Assembly: GCF_002831685.1 (NCBI RefSeq)
Contig: NZ_CP025119.1
Location: 841,001-905,000, forward strand
DNA: 64,000 bases
Source: Polaribacter sp. ALD11
GTDB taxonomy: Bacteria; Bacteroidota; Bacteroidia; Flavobacteriales; Flavobacteriaceae
Direction of reading: 5' to 3'
The translations under genes and the position numbers were made by a program. The notes under the pieces are model-generated. The model did no database searches and was not told where the DNA came from. It saw only the letters and a list, made by a program, of their open reading frames with translations. Positions 46,931 through 54,563 of this stretch are shown piece by piece (the first letter of the stretch is position 1; every line of letters begins with the position of its first letter).

Positions 46931-47962
46931 TTGAAAAATTTCATAAAAATCACCTGTTTAATAGCGTCTATTATTCTAATTTCTTGTTCGCCTTCTAAAA
47001 ACGTTAAGCATAGTAATACAAATGACTTCACCATTGCTTTTGGCTCTTGTAATAAACAATATGTAGAAAATGTTTTATGGAAACAAATCAAAAAAAATAA
47101 ACCAAATTTATGGATTTGGGGTGGTGATAATATTTATTCTGATACCCATGACATGAATAAATTAAAAAAAGATTACGAAACTTTAAAGAACCAAAAAGGA
47201 TATTTAGAATTGGTTAATAACATTCCAGTAATGGCTACTTGGGACGATCATGATTATGGTAAAAATGATAGTGGCATTGAGTCTCCTAAAAAAGATGAAG
47301 CACAAGCAATCTTTTTAGATTTTTTTAATGTGGGTATAAAAAGTCCTAGAAGAAATCAAAAAGGTATTTATCATTCAGAAATTTTTAAATCTGAAAAAGG
47401 AAGTGTTAAAGTAATTGTTTTAGATACCAGGTATTTTAGAACAGCATTAACAAAATCTACAAAAAAGAAGAAGAGATTTACACCCAACACTTATGGAAAT
47501 GGAACTGTTTTAGGAGAAACCCAATGGAAATGGCTTACCGATGAGTTGAATGAATCTAAAGCAGATTTTAATATTATTGTAAGTAGTATTCAAGTTTTAG
47601 CCGCAGAACACGGTTTTGAAACCTGGGGAAATTTTCCTCATGAAGTAGATAAACTGAAAAAAACGATTATTAAAAGCAATGCCAAAGGAGTCCTATTACT
47701 CTCTGGAGATAGACATATTTCTGAGTTTTCAAAAACTAAAGTCACAGACCTTTCTTTCCCTCTTATAGATTTTACTTCTAGCGGACTAACACATTCTTAC
47801 AATGGTTTTACTTCGGAAGTAAACAAATCTAGAGTACAAGAGGTAGTTTCTGAAATTAGTTTTGGCATCTTAAAGTTTGATTTTGATACTCATAAAATTA
47901 CGATGCAAATGCGAGGTAAAAACAATAAATTATTACAAGAATTATCTCAAACCTACCCATAA
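46931..47962 (+). CDS. PhoD-like alkaline phosphatase lipoprotein
   Basis: This 343-residue protein has a lipobox (LISC, Cys near 19) and the metal-binding motifs of PhoD-type phosphodiesterases: FGSCNKQ, GGDNIYSD, WDDHDYG and LSGDRH. It should cleave phosphate esters at the cell surface or in the periplasm; the phosphate source is unknown. The start appears to be TTG at 46931, since no ATG occurs before the lipobox and the promoter at 46878-46907 leaves no room for a farther start. Confidence 0.9.
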   Translation: MKNFIKITCLIASIILISCSPSKNVKHSNTNDFTIAFGSCNKQYVENVLWKQIKKNKPNLWIWGGDNIYSDTHDMNKLKKDYETLKNQKGYLELVNNIPVMATWDDHDYGKNDSGIESPKKDEAQAIFLDFFNVGIKSPRRNQKGIYHSEIFKSEKGSVKVIVLDTRYFRTALTKSTKKKKRFTPNTYGNGTVLGETQWKWLTDELNESKADFNIIVSSIQVLAAEHGFETWGNFPHEVDKLKKTIIKSNAKGVLLLSGDRHISEFSKTKVTDLSFPLIDFTSSGLTHSYNGFTSEVNKSRVQEVVSEISFGILKFDFDTHKITMQMRGKNNKLLQELSQTYP

Positions 47963-47966
47963 TTTA

Positions 47967-47993
47967 TTGTTAATATAAAAAAGTGTACTTTTG
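47967..47993 (+). promoter_or_regulatory. Promoter of ndk
   Basis: TTG (47967-47969), 16 bp and TACTTTTG (47986-47993). The -7 element overlaps an upstream in-frame start at 47991, which helps to fix the ATG at 48015 as the true start. Confidence 0.6.
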
Positions 47994-48014
47994 CAAAAAA
48001 ATATAAAAAATACA

Positions 48015-48434
48015 ATGGCAACAAATAGAACATTTACAATGCTTAAACCAGATGCTGTAGAAAACGGACACACTGGCGCAATCTTAGACAAAATTAACGC
48101 TGCAGGATTTAGAATTGTAGCTTTAAAGAAAACACAAATGACAAAAGCAGATGCTGAAACTTTTTATGCTGTGCATAATGAGCGTCCGTTTTTTGGAGAA
48201 TTAGTTGAATTCATGACACGTGGACCAGTTGTAGCTGCAATCTTAGAAAAAGACAATGCTGTAGACGATTTTAGAACTTTAATCGGTGCTACTAATCCTG
48301 CGGATGCTGCTGAAGGAACTATTAGAAAATTATACGCAACTTCTATGGGAGAAAATGCTGTACATGGTTCTGATTCTGACGAAAATGCACAAATTGAAGG
48401 AAACTTTCACTTTTCTGGAAGAGAGCAGTTTTAA
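48015..48434 (+). CDS. ndk: Nucleoside diphosphate kinase
   Basis: Ndk transfers phosphate between nucleoside tri- and diphosphates. With the start at 48015 ([15 protein letters not shown]) the protein has 139 residues, the family length. The active-site region [12 protein letters not shown] carries the phospho-histidine, and [19 protein letters not shown] is the nucleotide-binding segment. It is monocistronic with its own promoter and terminator. Confidence 0.97.
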   Translation: MATNRTFTMLKPDAVENGHTGAILDKINAAGFRIVALKKTQMTKADAETFYAVHNERPFFGELVEFMTRGPVVAAILEKDNAVDDFRTLIGATNPADAAEGTIRKLYATSMGENAVHGSDSDENAQIEGNFHFSGREQF

Positions 48435-48470
48435 GAATTTTAGAATTTTTTAGACCAAAAAATATTTATT

Positions 48471-48506
48471 AAAACTCGTAACTTAATTGTTGCGAGTTTT
48501 TTTTTA
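48471..48506 (+). terminator. Intrinsic terminator of ndk
   Basis: AAAACTCGTAAC (48471-48482) pairs with GTTGCGAGTTTT (48489-48500, one G-U) and is followed by a long T-run. The remaining gap to 48662 holds nothing else recognisable. Confidence 0.8.
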
Positions 48507-48662
48507 TTGTCTTTTAATTGATCAAATCGACAGAGAACTTAGTTAGTTTCTAAACTTATTTCCTCTAACTTTGCTAAATTCTGAGGCGGAATATTGAAAC
48601 ATTTTGATATCATTAAGTCGACCATATCTCACACTAATGAACACTGTTCAACATCAAGATTA

Positions 48663-49172
48663 TTATTTTAAACTATTTGGCTCTAATGAGATTAATAATT
48701 TTTTTAGTAAACTTGATAGTATCAAATGCTCCTTTTTATTAAATATTTCTACCGATAAGTTAGCCTCTTTAAATCTTACTTCTATCGCTTCATCAATTAT
48801 AGAAATTCCTTTTTCTGTTAAACCAGCCAATTTTATACGCCCATCTTTTTTATCTGTCGCTCTATAAACCAATTTCAATTTCGTAAGTCTATCTAATAGA
48901 GCTGTCATAGCTCCAGAAGTAATTAAAACAGATTCCATTAATTGCTTTGGTGTTAATTCATAGGGTTTTCCCGAACGTCTTATAGTCGCTAAAACATCTA
49001 AATCTGTATAATAGATACCACTATCTCTTAAAATATTACTTGCCCTTCTTTCCAAAATTTTACCAATTTTAATAATCCGACCAACTATTTGCATAGCTTC
49101 AGTATTAAGCTCTGGTCGTTCCTTTTTCCATTCGACAATAAGCTTGTCTATAACGTCTTTTTCTTCTTCCAT
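48663..49172 (-). CDS. MarR-family transcriptional regulator
   Basis: This 169-residue regulator has a winged helix at about residues 55-125 (LTPKQLMESVLITSGAMTALLDRLTKLKLVYR, recognition helix, then the wing KKDGRIKLAGLTEKG) between dimerisation helices. It is divergent from the operon 49433-50983. Two palindromes in the shared 260-bp region lie over both promoters, so it very likely represses that operon and itself. The ligand is not known but may be an amino acid or an imine derived from one. Confidence 0.93.
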   Translation of the reverse strand: MEEEKDVIDKLIVEWKKERPELNTEAMQIVGRIIKIGKILERRASNILRDSGIYYTDLDVLATIRRSGKPYELTPKQLMESVLITSGAMTALLDRLTKLKLVYRATDKKDGRIKLAGLTEKGISIIDEAIEVRFKEANLSVEIFNKKEHLILSSLLKKLLISLEPNSLK

Positions 49173-49199
49173 AATTTCTTCAAATAACTCTTATAGAAA

Positions 49200-49207
49200 C
49201 AAAACTA
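49200..49207 (-). promoter_or_regulatory. -7 element of the marR gene
   Basis: The minus strand reads TAGTTTTG, matching TANNTTTG, 28 bp upstream of the MarR ATG. Its -33 position falls inside the palindrome at 49214-49237, consistent with autoregulation. Confidence 0.55.
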
Positions 49208-49213
49208 CAATAT

Positions 49214-49237
49214 ATTTATCTTTATATAAAGATAAAT
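49214..49237. promoter_or_regulatory. MarR-type operator 1 (24-bp perfect palindrome)
   Basis: ATTTATCTTTAT (49214-49225) is followed directly by its exact reverse complement (49226-49237). The site covers the -33 regions of both divergent promoters. Confidence 0.75.
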
Positions 49238-49239
49238 TA

Positions 49240-49247
49240 TATATTTG
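49240..49247 (+). promoter_or_regulatory. -7 element of the RidA/dehydratase operon
   Basis: TATATTTG matches TANNTTTG and lies exactly between the two palindromes. Its -33 region is inside operator 1. The predicted leader to the first ATG at 49433 is about 180 bases. Confidence 0.65.
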
Positions 49248-49252
49248 CAAAG

Positions 49253-49270
49253 TATCTTAATATAAAGATA
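49253..49270. promoter_or_regulatory. MarR-type operator 2
   Basis: TATCTTAATATAAAGATA differs from the core of operator 1 by one base and lies just after the -7 element, over the expected transcription start. The centres of the two operators are 36 bp apart. Confidence 0.7.
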
Positions 49271-49432
49271 TATTTAATGCTTAGCAGAATTTAATAAAAC
49301 TAATGTATCTATTCGAGGTAGAAAACCTATTAATAAAAATTATACTTACAAAAGTAAATAATAAGTTTTTATTTGATAAGACAGCAACATTTTTTTTTTT
49401 TAAAGTCCAAAATAATAGAAGAAAATAAATTC

Positions 49433-49657
49433 ATGATTAGACACAAAACCGATACAATTATGGAAGCTGCTAATCTTGATAAAGAGTGTGGTACTAGAAA
49501 CAAGTTAACTGTAATTACAGCTAGTGCGTGCCCGAACAATTCTGAAACCATCAAAAATGTAGATTGTTTTATTGTAAAGACAAATTTAATAGAAGAATGG
49601 CGTTTCATAAAAATAAACGGAGTTGTAATGACAAAATTAGAAAGATTATTAATATGA
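49433..49657 (+). CDS. Unrecognised 74-residue protein, first gene of the RidA operon
   Basis: I do not recognise this protein. It has no signal peptide or membrane helix. It has three cysteines (KECGT, SACPN, VDCFI), a central LTVITASACPNN and an amphipathic C-terminus (EEWRFIKINGVVMTKLERLL). Its TGA stop overlaps the RidA start codon (ATGA at 49654-49657), which suggests translational coupling and supports it being translated. It could also be the remnant of a longer gene. An in-frame start at 49373 is possible but would add a Phe-rich stretch coded by a T-run, so I prefer 49433. Confidence 0.5.
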   Translation: MIRHKTDTIMEAANLDKECGTRNKLTVITASACPNNSETIKNVDCFIVKTNLIEEWRFIKINGVVMTKLERLLI

Positions 49658-50031
49658 AAATTATAAACACACCTAATATGCCTATTAGTAACGGCCACTA
49701 CTCACAATGTATAAAGTACAATGGTATTTTATATTTATCAGGACAGCTACCTATTATGAAGGAAACTAAAGCTATTCCTGCTACAATTGAACAACAAACA
49801 ATTTTAGCTTTACAGAACACTGAAGCCATATTAAAAGAAGCAGGAAGTAATAAAAGCAATATATTACAAGTACGCCTATATATTTCCAATATAAAACTCT
49901 GGGACAAAGTTAACAACGAGTATATACGTTTTTTTGGAAATCATAAACCAGTAAGAAGTATTATCCCAACACGAAAATTACATTTTGGATGCTTAATTGA
50001 AATAGAAGTAACAGCCATATCAAATACTTAA
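49654..50031 (+). CDS. RidA-family enamine/imine deaminase
   Basis: RidA proteins hydrolyse reactive enamine/imine intermediates released by PLP-dependent dehydratases. With the ATG at 49654 (MKIINTPNMP) the protein has 125 residues, the usual size. The opening ISNGHYSQCIKYNGILYLSGQLP matches the family, and the substrate-carboxylate Arg is visible in PTRKLHFGCLIEIEV. It overlaps the upstream 74-residue frame by ATGA and precedes the PLP dehydratase by 4 bp, an arrangement that links producer and detoxifier of the imine. Confidence 0.9.
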   Translation: MKIINTPNMPISNGHYSQCIKYNGILYLSGQLPIMKETKAIPATIEQQTILALQNTEAILKEAGSNKSNILQVRLYISNIKLWDKVNNEYIRFFGNHKPVRSIIPTRKLHFGCLIEIEVTAISNT

Positions 50032-50035
50032 AATC

Positions 50036-50983
50036 ATGTACAAAGAAAATCTTATTAAAGTTCATCAAAGAATTAAACCTTATATACACAACACCCCAGT
50101 TTTGAGCTCAAGGTTAATCAACGAAATTACGGGAGCCTCTTTGGTGTTTAAATGCGAAAATTTTCAAAAAATGGGAGCCTTCAAAATGCGAGGAGCAACT
50201 AATGCTATTATGCAGTTATCTGATAAACAAAGAAAAAAAGGAGTGGTAACGCACTCTTCTGGAAATTTTGCTCAAGCACTCTCTTTGGCTGCTCAAAGTT
50301 TAGGAGTTAAAGCATTTATAGTAATGCCTTCTACTGCTCCGAAGGTTAAAAAAGATGCCGTTAAAAGTTATGGCGGTAAAATTATAGAATGCGAACCAAC
50401 CCTAATAGCCAGAGAAAATACTGCAAAAAAAATTGAGCAAAAAGAAGGCGCTACATTTATTCACCCTTCTAACGATATGGATGTTATTTTAGGGCAAGGA
50501 ACTGCTGCTAAAGAATTATTAGAAGAGCATCCAGATTTAGAGTATATCTTTACACCTATTGGTGGAGGTGGTTTAATTGCAGGAACAGCACTATCTGCTC
50601 GTTATTTTGGTAATAATTGTAAAGTAATTGGTGGAGAACCATTTGAAGTCGACGATGCATATCGCTCGTTAAAGAGTGGCTATATTGAATCAAACACGTC
50701 CACTAATACAATTGCCGATGGGCTTAAAACACAATTAGGAGACATAAATTTCCCTATTATCCTACAAGGAGTCGAAATGATAATACGTGTAACCGAAAAT
50801 GAAATTGTAAATGCAATGCGTATAATCTGGGAGCGTTTAAAAATTGTTTCAGAGCCATCATCTGCTGTTGCACTTGCCGCTTTATTAAAAGAAAAAGAAA
50901 CATATAAAAACAAAACAATAGGGGTTATCATTTCTGGCGGAAATGTTGATGTAAATAAGTTGCCTTTTAATCAAAAAAATTAA
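50036..50983 (+). CDS. PLP-dependent serine/threonine dehydratase-like enzyme (fold type II)
   Basis: This 315-residue enzyme resembles threonine ammonia-lyases, serine racemases and hydroxyaspartate ammonia-lyases. It has the PLP-Lys motif FQKMGAFKMRGA near residue 50, the substrate loop SSGNFAQALSLAA near 78 (Phe where most have His) and the phosphate-binding loop PIGGGGLIAG near 180. No regulatory ACT domain is present, so it is a catabolic type. Its exact substrate cannot be read. Genes for MarR and RidA beside it suggest induced breakdown of a hydroxy-amino acid. Confidence 0.9.
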   Translation: MYKENLIKVHQRIKPYIHNTPVLSSRLINEITGASLVFKCENFQKMGAFKMRGATNAIMQLSDKQRKKGVVTHSSGNFAQALSLAAQSLGVKAFIVMPSTAPKVKKDAVKSYGGKIIECEPTLIARENTAKKIEQKEGATFIHPSNDMDVILGQGTAAKELLEEHPDLEYIFTPIGGGGLIAGTALSARYFGNNCKVIGGEPFEVDDAYRSLKSGYIESNTSTNTIADGLKTQLGDINFPIILQGVEMIIRVTENEIVNAMRIIWERLKIVSEPSSAVALAALLKEKETYKNKTIGVIISGGNVDVNKLPFNQKN

Positions 50984-51016
50984 GAAAAACTATTACTAGC
51001 AATGTATATAAAACAT

Positions 51017-51047
51017 GGCGTTTGATGCTAAACCAAACGTCTTTTTG
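51017..51047 (+). terminator. Terminator of the RidA/dehydratase operon
   Basis: GGCGTTTG (51017-51024) pairs with CAAACGTC (51034-51041, one G-U) over a 9-base loop, then a T-run. The rest of the gap to 51192 shows no gene or clear repeat. Confidence 0.7.
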
Positions 51048-51192
51048 TATTTACAAAGTCCTTCAAGTATAAAGTTTTAATATTTAATACTGAAAAAACA
51101 CAAGCAACATTTATATTTGGTTAAGTACAAAACTGAAATGCAACTACTGATCTACTCTCCTACGCTTCATATACAAACCATTAGCGAAAAAC

Positions 51193-51489
51193 CTAAACCA
51201 ACATTAATTTAGAAATTACTTCCTCTCCTATTTCTTCATTCATCATTTTTACAATTTTCTCTTTTCCATAACTTAATTCTTCGCGTAAAACAGAAGATGT
51301 TAATTGTATCACTAAAGTTTTGTTTTGTAGTTTAACAGATGTTGTATGTGTTGCAACACCAGGTCCCATCATCTTGTTCCAAGTTTCTTCAATCTTTAAT
51401 TTCTGCATCCCTTTCGTCAAATTATTTTCTTTGATAAAGAATTGCATTAAATCTTCTATAGATAAAGAATCGTTTTCTCTTTTAGACAT
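51193..51489 (-). CDS. DUF721 protein (DciA-like)
   Basis: This 98-residue protein fits DUF721: EETWNKMMGPGVATHTTSVKL, then KTLVIQLTSSVLREELSYGKEKIV. In other bacteria DUF721/DciA proteins help load the replicative helicase DnaB. It follows recF by 41 bp on the same strand, which supports a replication or repair role. Whether it loads helicase here is inference. Confidence 0.88.
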   Translation of the reverse strand: MSKRENDSLSIEDLMQFFIKENNLTKGMQKLKIEETWNKMMGPGVATHTTSVKLQNKTLVIQLTSSVLREELSYGKEKIVKMMNEEIGEEVISKLMLV

Positions 51490-51530
51490 ACTTTAGATTA
51501 TTGTATTGTTCGGTTTTTAAAACTTTAAAA

Positions 51531-52610
51531 CTAAAGCTTAAAAATTTGATATGGTTTATTACTCTGTTTTACAATATTCTCAGTTCTTTCTGAATGTGTA
51601 TCTGTGATGAAAATTTGTCCGAACTCATCATTATTTACTAAATTGATAATTTGCAAAACTCTTTTTTCATCTAACTTATCAAAAATATCATCTAACAATA
51701 AAATAGGAACTACCTCATTTTGCTGCTTAATAAACTCGAACTGAGCAAATTTTAATGCAATTAAGTACGATTTTTGCTGTCCCTGAGAACCAAATTTCTT
51801 AATAGGGTATTCGCCTATATCAAAACTCAAATCGTCTTTATGAATTCCGGATGATGTGTACTGTAATATTTTATCTTTCTCTAAAGATTTCTGTAATAAA
51901 TCTTTCATAGAAAAATCAAGTAACTGACTTTTATACAAAAGATTAACAGTTTCTTTATCATCAGAAATCACCTGATATTTATCGTTAAAGATAGGAATAA
52001 ATCTTTCTAGAAAAGCTTTTCTAACTTCAAAAATTCTTGTACCATACTCAGACAATTGATCGTCATAAACACTTAAATTTAAAGCGTCGAAAGTTCTATT
52101 TGCTGCAAAATATTTTAACAACGCATTACGCTGACTTAATACCTTATTATACGCTAACAGGTCTTTTAAATAATTTTTATTTTGCTGAGAAATTACGCCA
52201 TCAATAAATTTTCTTCTCGTGTCACTTCCTTCTGTTACCAAATCTCTATCCGCAGGTGAAATAATAACCAAAGGCAATTGCCCAATATGATCAGAAAATT
52301 TTTCGTAACTCTTACCATTTCGTTTTAAAACTTTCTTTTGCCCTTTTTTTAAACTGCAAACAATTTTCTCATTTCTATCATTTAAAACATAATCTCCTTC
52401 TATCATAAAAAAAGCTTCATCATGTTTAATATTCTGAATTGCGACAGAATTAAAATAACTTTTAGCAAAAGACAAATAATAGATAGCATCTAAGACATTG
52501 GTTTTGCCAACACCATTATCTCCTACAAAACAATTTATTTTCTGCTGAAAATCAAAAGATTGCGATTCTAAATTCTTAAAATTAAGTAAAGAAAGTTTCT
52601 GTAAATACAT
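51531..52610 (-). CDS. recF: DNA replication and repair protein RecF
   Basis: RecF binds DNA at gaps and helps RecA loading in recombinational repair. The 359-residue length is standard. Walker [10 protein letters not shown] near residue 30, the signature-like [16 protein letters not shown] near 270 and Walker [13 protein letters not shown] near 305 match the family. It begins a two-gene operon with the DUF721 gene. Confidence 0.96.
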   Translation of the reverse strand: MYLQKLSLLNFKNLESQSFDFQQKINCFVGDNGVGKTNVLDAIYYLSFAKSYFNSVAIQNIKHDEAFFMIEGDYVLNDRNEKIVCSLKKGQKKVLKRNGKSYEKFSDHIGQLPLVIISPADRDLVTEGSDTRRKFIDGVISQQNKNYLKDLLAYNKVLSQRNALLKYFAANRTFDALNLSVYDDQLSEYGTRIFEVRKAFLERFIPIFNDKYQVISDDKETVNLLYKSQLLDFSMKDLLQKSLEKDKILQYTSSGIHKDDLSFDIGEYPIKKFGSQGQQKSYLIALKFAQFEFIKQQNEVVPILLLDDIFDKLDEKRVLQIINLVNNDEFGQIFITDTHSERTENIVKQSNKPYQIFKL

Positions 52611-52693
52611 GAATTAAAAAGGGTCTTTAAAAGGATTTGCAAATTATTGAAAATTTTGCGAATTATGTCCTTTTAAAATCCAATTAAAAAAAC

Positions 52694-52701
52694 TATTTTT
52701 G
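52694..52701 (+). promoter_or_regulatory. -7 element of the TPR-protein gene
   Basis: TATTTTTG matches TANNTTTG and lies 23 bp upstream of the ATG at 52725; TTT sits at the -33 position (19-bp spacer). Confidence 0.5.
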
Positions 52702-52724
52702 TCGCCACTAATTTTTAAGGAAAT

Positions 52725-53489
52725 ATGGCAACTTACAAGAAAAAATATAAAGCAGAAGGTAAAAAAGAACAACAACAGGTAGACGAATCTGAATTCGAAA
52801 CAGCTGGTGTTTTAAACACTTTAGACGAGACTGCTTCGAGATCTGAAAAATGGATCGAAAAAAACAGCAAACCTTTATTCTATGCTTTAGTTGGTGTAGT
52901 TGTTATCTTTTTAGCATACTTAGGATATACTAAATACATCTCTGAGCCAAATGAAATAGAGGCTTCTAACGAATTAGCTTTCCCAAGAAAATATTACGAC
53001 CAAGCTTCAACTGCTGGTTCTGGAATCGATTCTTTGTTAACTTTAGGTTTAGAAGGCGCAGATGGTAAATACGGTTTCTTAGACATTGCAGATTCTTTTA
53101 GCGGTACAAACGCTGGAAATTTAGCAAACTATTATGCTGGTGTTTCTTATTTGGAAATGAAACAGTATGACAAAGCAATTGAGTATTTAGAAAAATTTAA
53201 TTCTGATGACGAAATGTTAGGTCCTGTTACTTTAGGTGCTGTTGGAGATGCTTTTGCAGATATCAACCAACCTGAAGATGCTTTAGACTATTATGTAAAA
53301 GCTGCTAATAAAAAACAAAATGATTTTACAACTCCTTTATTTTTATACAAAGCAGGAATGACTGCTATGGAGTTAAAAAAGTTTGACAAAGCAGAATCTT
53401 TATTTACTAAAATAAAAGAAAACTACCCAACATCTGACCAAGGTAGAGATGTTGTGAAATTTATAAATGCTGCTAAATACGCAAACTAG
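52725..53489 (+). CDS. Membrane-anchored tetratricopeptide-repeat protein
   Basis: This 254-residue protein has a charged cytoplasmic N-terminus (residues 1-48), one membrane helix (LFYALVGVVVIFLAYLGY, about 50-68) and a C-terminal TPR region (YAGVSYLEMKQYDKAIEYLE; LYKAGMTAMELKKFDKAES). The topology is like YfgM, which works with the Sec translocon and periplasmic chaperones; that is inference. Its gene precedes ribH by 68 bp. Confidence 0.9.
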   Translation: MATYKKKYKAEGKKEQQQVDESEFETAGVLNTLDETASRSEKWIEKNSKPLFYALVGVVVIFLAYLGYTKYISEPNEIEASNELAFPRKYYDQASTAGSGIDSLLTLGLEGADGKYGFLDIADSFSGTNAGNLANYYAGVSYLEMKQYDKAIEYLEKFNSDDEMLGPVTLGAVGDAFADINQPEDALDYYVKAANKKQNDFTTPLFLYKAGMTAMELKKFDKAESLFTKIKENYPTSDQGRDVVKFINAAKYAN

Positions 53490-53557
53490 TATTTAGAAAT
53501 TAGGTTTTAGGAATTAGTAAAACCTAACTACTAAAACTAATGACTAAAAACTAAAAC

Positions 53558-54064
53558 ATGGCAACAACAAACTTATCATATTACGATAAAACAACTATCC
53601 CAAATGCGAAGTCTTTTCGATTTGGGATTGTTGTTTCTGAATGGAATCCAGAAATTACTAGAAACCTTCAAAAAGGAGCAATTGAAACTTTAATAGACTG
53701 TGGAGCTTCCAAAGAAAACATTATTTCTTGGGATGTTCCTGGAAGTTTTGAATTGGTTTTTGGATGCAAAAAAATGATTCAATCACAACAGGTTGATGCT
53801 ATTATAGCCATTGGAAATGTAATTCAAGGAGAAACAAAACATTTCGATTTTGTTTGTGAAGGTGTTACACAAGGCATTGTAGACTTAAATATTAAACATG
53901 ATGTTCCTGTAATTTTCTGTGTATTAACAGACAATACAAAACAACAATCTTTAGATAGATCTGGCGGAAACTTAGGTAATAAAGGAATAGAATGTGCTGT
54001 TGCTGCAGTAAAAATGGCTGCATTAAAAAATATAGACAGAAAAAACGATAGTATCGGTTTTTAA
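53558..54064 (+). CDS. ribH: 6,7-dimethyl-8-ribityllumazine synthase
   Basis: RibH makes the lumazine precursor of riboflavin from a ribityl pyrimidine and dihydroxybutanone phosphate. The 168-residue protein has the substrate-binding VVSEWNPEIT near residue 28, DVPGSFELVFGCKKM near 68, IAIGNVIQGETKHFDFVCE near 92 with the catalytic His, and FCVLTDNTKQQSLDRSGG near 130. No FMN riboswitch is seen upstream. Confidence 0.96.
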   Translation: MATTNLSYYDKTTIPNAKSFRFGIVVSEWNPEITRNLQKGAIETLIDCGASKENIISWDVPGSFELVFGCKKMIQSQQVDAIIAIGNVIQGETKHFDFVCEGVTQGIVDLNIKHDVPVIFCVLTDNTKQQSLDRSGGNLGNKGIECAVAAVKMAALKNIDRKNDSIGF

Positions 54065-54078
54065 ATTATAGCCTTTTT

Positions 54079-54104
54079 CCTGCAAGTTTTTTTAATCTTG
54101 CAGG
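54079..54104 (+). terminator. Hairpin after ribH
   Basis: CCTGCAAG (54079-54086) and CTTGCAGG (54097-54104) form a perfect stem with a T-rich loop 15 bp after the ribH stop. It may work as a terminator, although the T-run is in the loop. It also resembles intergenic hairpins common in flavobacteria. Confidence 0.5.
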
Positions 54105-54135
54105 TATTGTATTAGTATACTCATTTTTCTCTAGG

Positions 54136-54160
54136 CCTACAAAACTTTAAACCATGTAGG
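54136..54160. repeat. Second hairpin in the ribH downstream gap
   Basis: CCTACA (54136-54141) and TGTAGG (54155-54160) pair around a TTTAAACC-type loop. Together with the hairpin at 54079 it suggests two decayed copies of one repeat type. The remaining gap to 54287 shows no gene. Confidence 0.35.
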
Positions 54161-54287
54161 ATTTAAGAATACTTTTAACATCTTAGTTAGGCGAATTCCT
54201 TTAAATTCTTTAAATTTGAAATGCTTTTGCAATTGGTGTGAAAATTGATTTATTCTAAAAATCTATTCATCAATTAATTCTAAAATT

Positions 54288-54563
54288 ATGGGATTTTTAA
54301 AACGTACAAACAAGAAATTTGATTACCAACCTCGTTATTACAAAGGAGAAGGAAGTCCTTTTAAAATTGAGCACAAACTAGATCAATACAGAACTACAGC
54401 TGGTAAAAACAAGGGCTTAAAAGGCAAGTTTGGTGATGCTATTGACGATTTAAAAAACCCTGATAGAACAACCAGCAGAACACTTTTAATTATCATTACT
54501 ATCTTAGTTTTGGTTTTTCTTTACATCATCGATTTCGATTTATCTATATTCATAAATAATTAA
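54288..54563 (+). CDS. Small membrane-anchored conserved protein before mutL
   Basis: This 91-residue protein has a basic N-terminal part (KRTNKKFDYQPRYYKGEGSP) and one C-terminal helix (LLIIITILVLVFLYIIDF). I recall such proteins before mutL in flavobacteria, sometimes mislabelled as riboflavin synthase beta subunit because of the nearby ribH; nothing in it looks like that enzyme. Its stop codon shares one base with the mutL start. Confidence 0.8.
   Translation: MGFLKRTNKKFDYQPRYYKGEGSPFKIEHKLDQYRTTAGKNKGLKGKFGDAIDDLKNPDRTTSRTLLIIITILVLVFLYIIDFDLSIFINN

Noticed and set aside
49391..49401. Run of T in the RidA operon leader as a possible slippage site
   Set aside because: It lies in untranslated sequence if the start is 49433; no coding effect can be argued.
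49369..49698. Minus-strand frame of about 109 codons opposite the RidA operon leader
   Set aside because: It runs antisense to the 74-residue gene and the ridA start, has no promoter-like sequence and an unlikely composition.
50984..51192. Possible attachment site or mobile-element remnant after the dehydratase gene
   Set aside because: Apart from the terminator at 51017 I found no inverted or direct repeats of useful length; the unusual composition alone is not enough.
53490..53557. Possible FMN riboswitch upstream of ribH
   Set aside because: The 68-bp gap is too short and contains only TAGxAATTAGxTTTxAG-like simple repeats (copies of an AACTAAxACTAA pattern); no conserved riboswitch core is seen.
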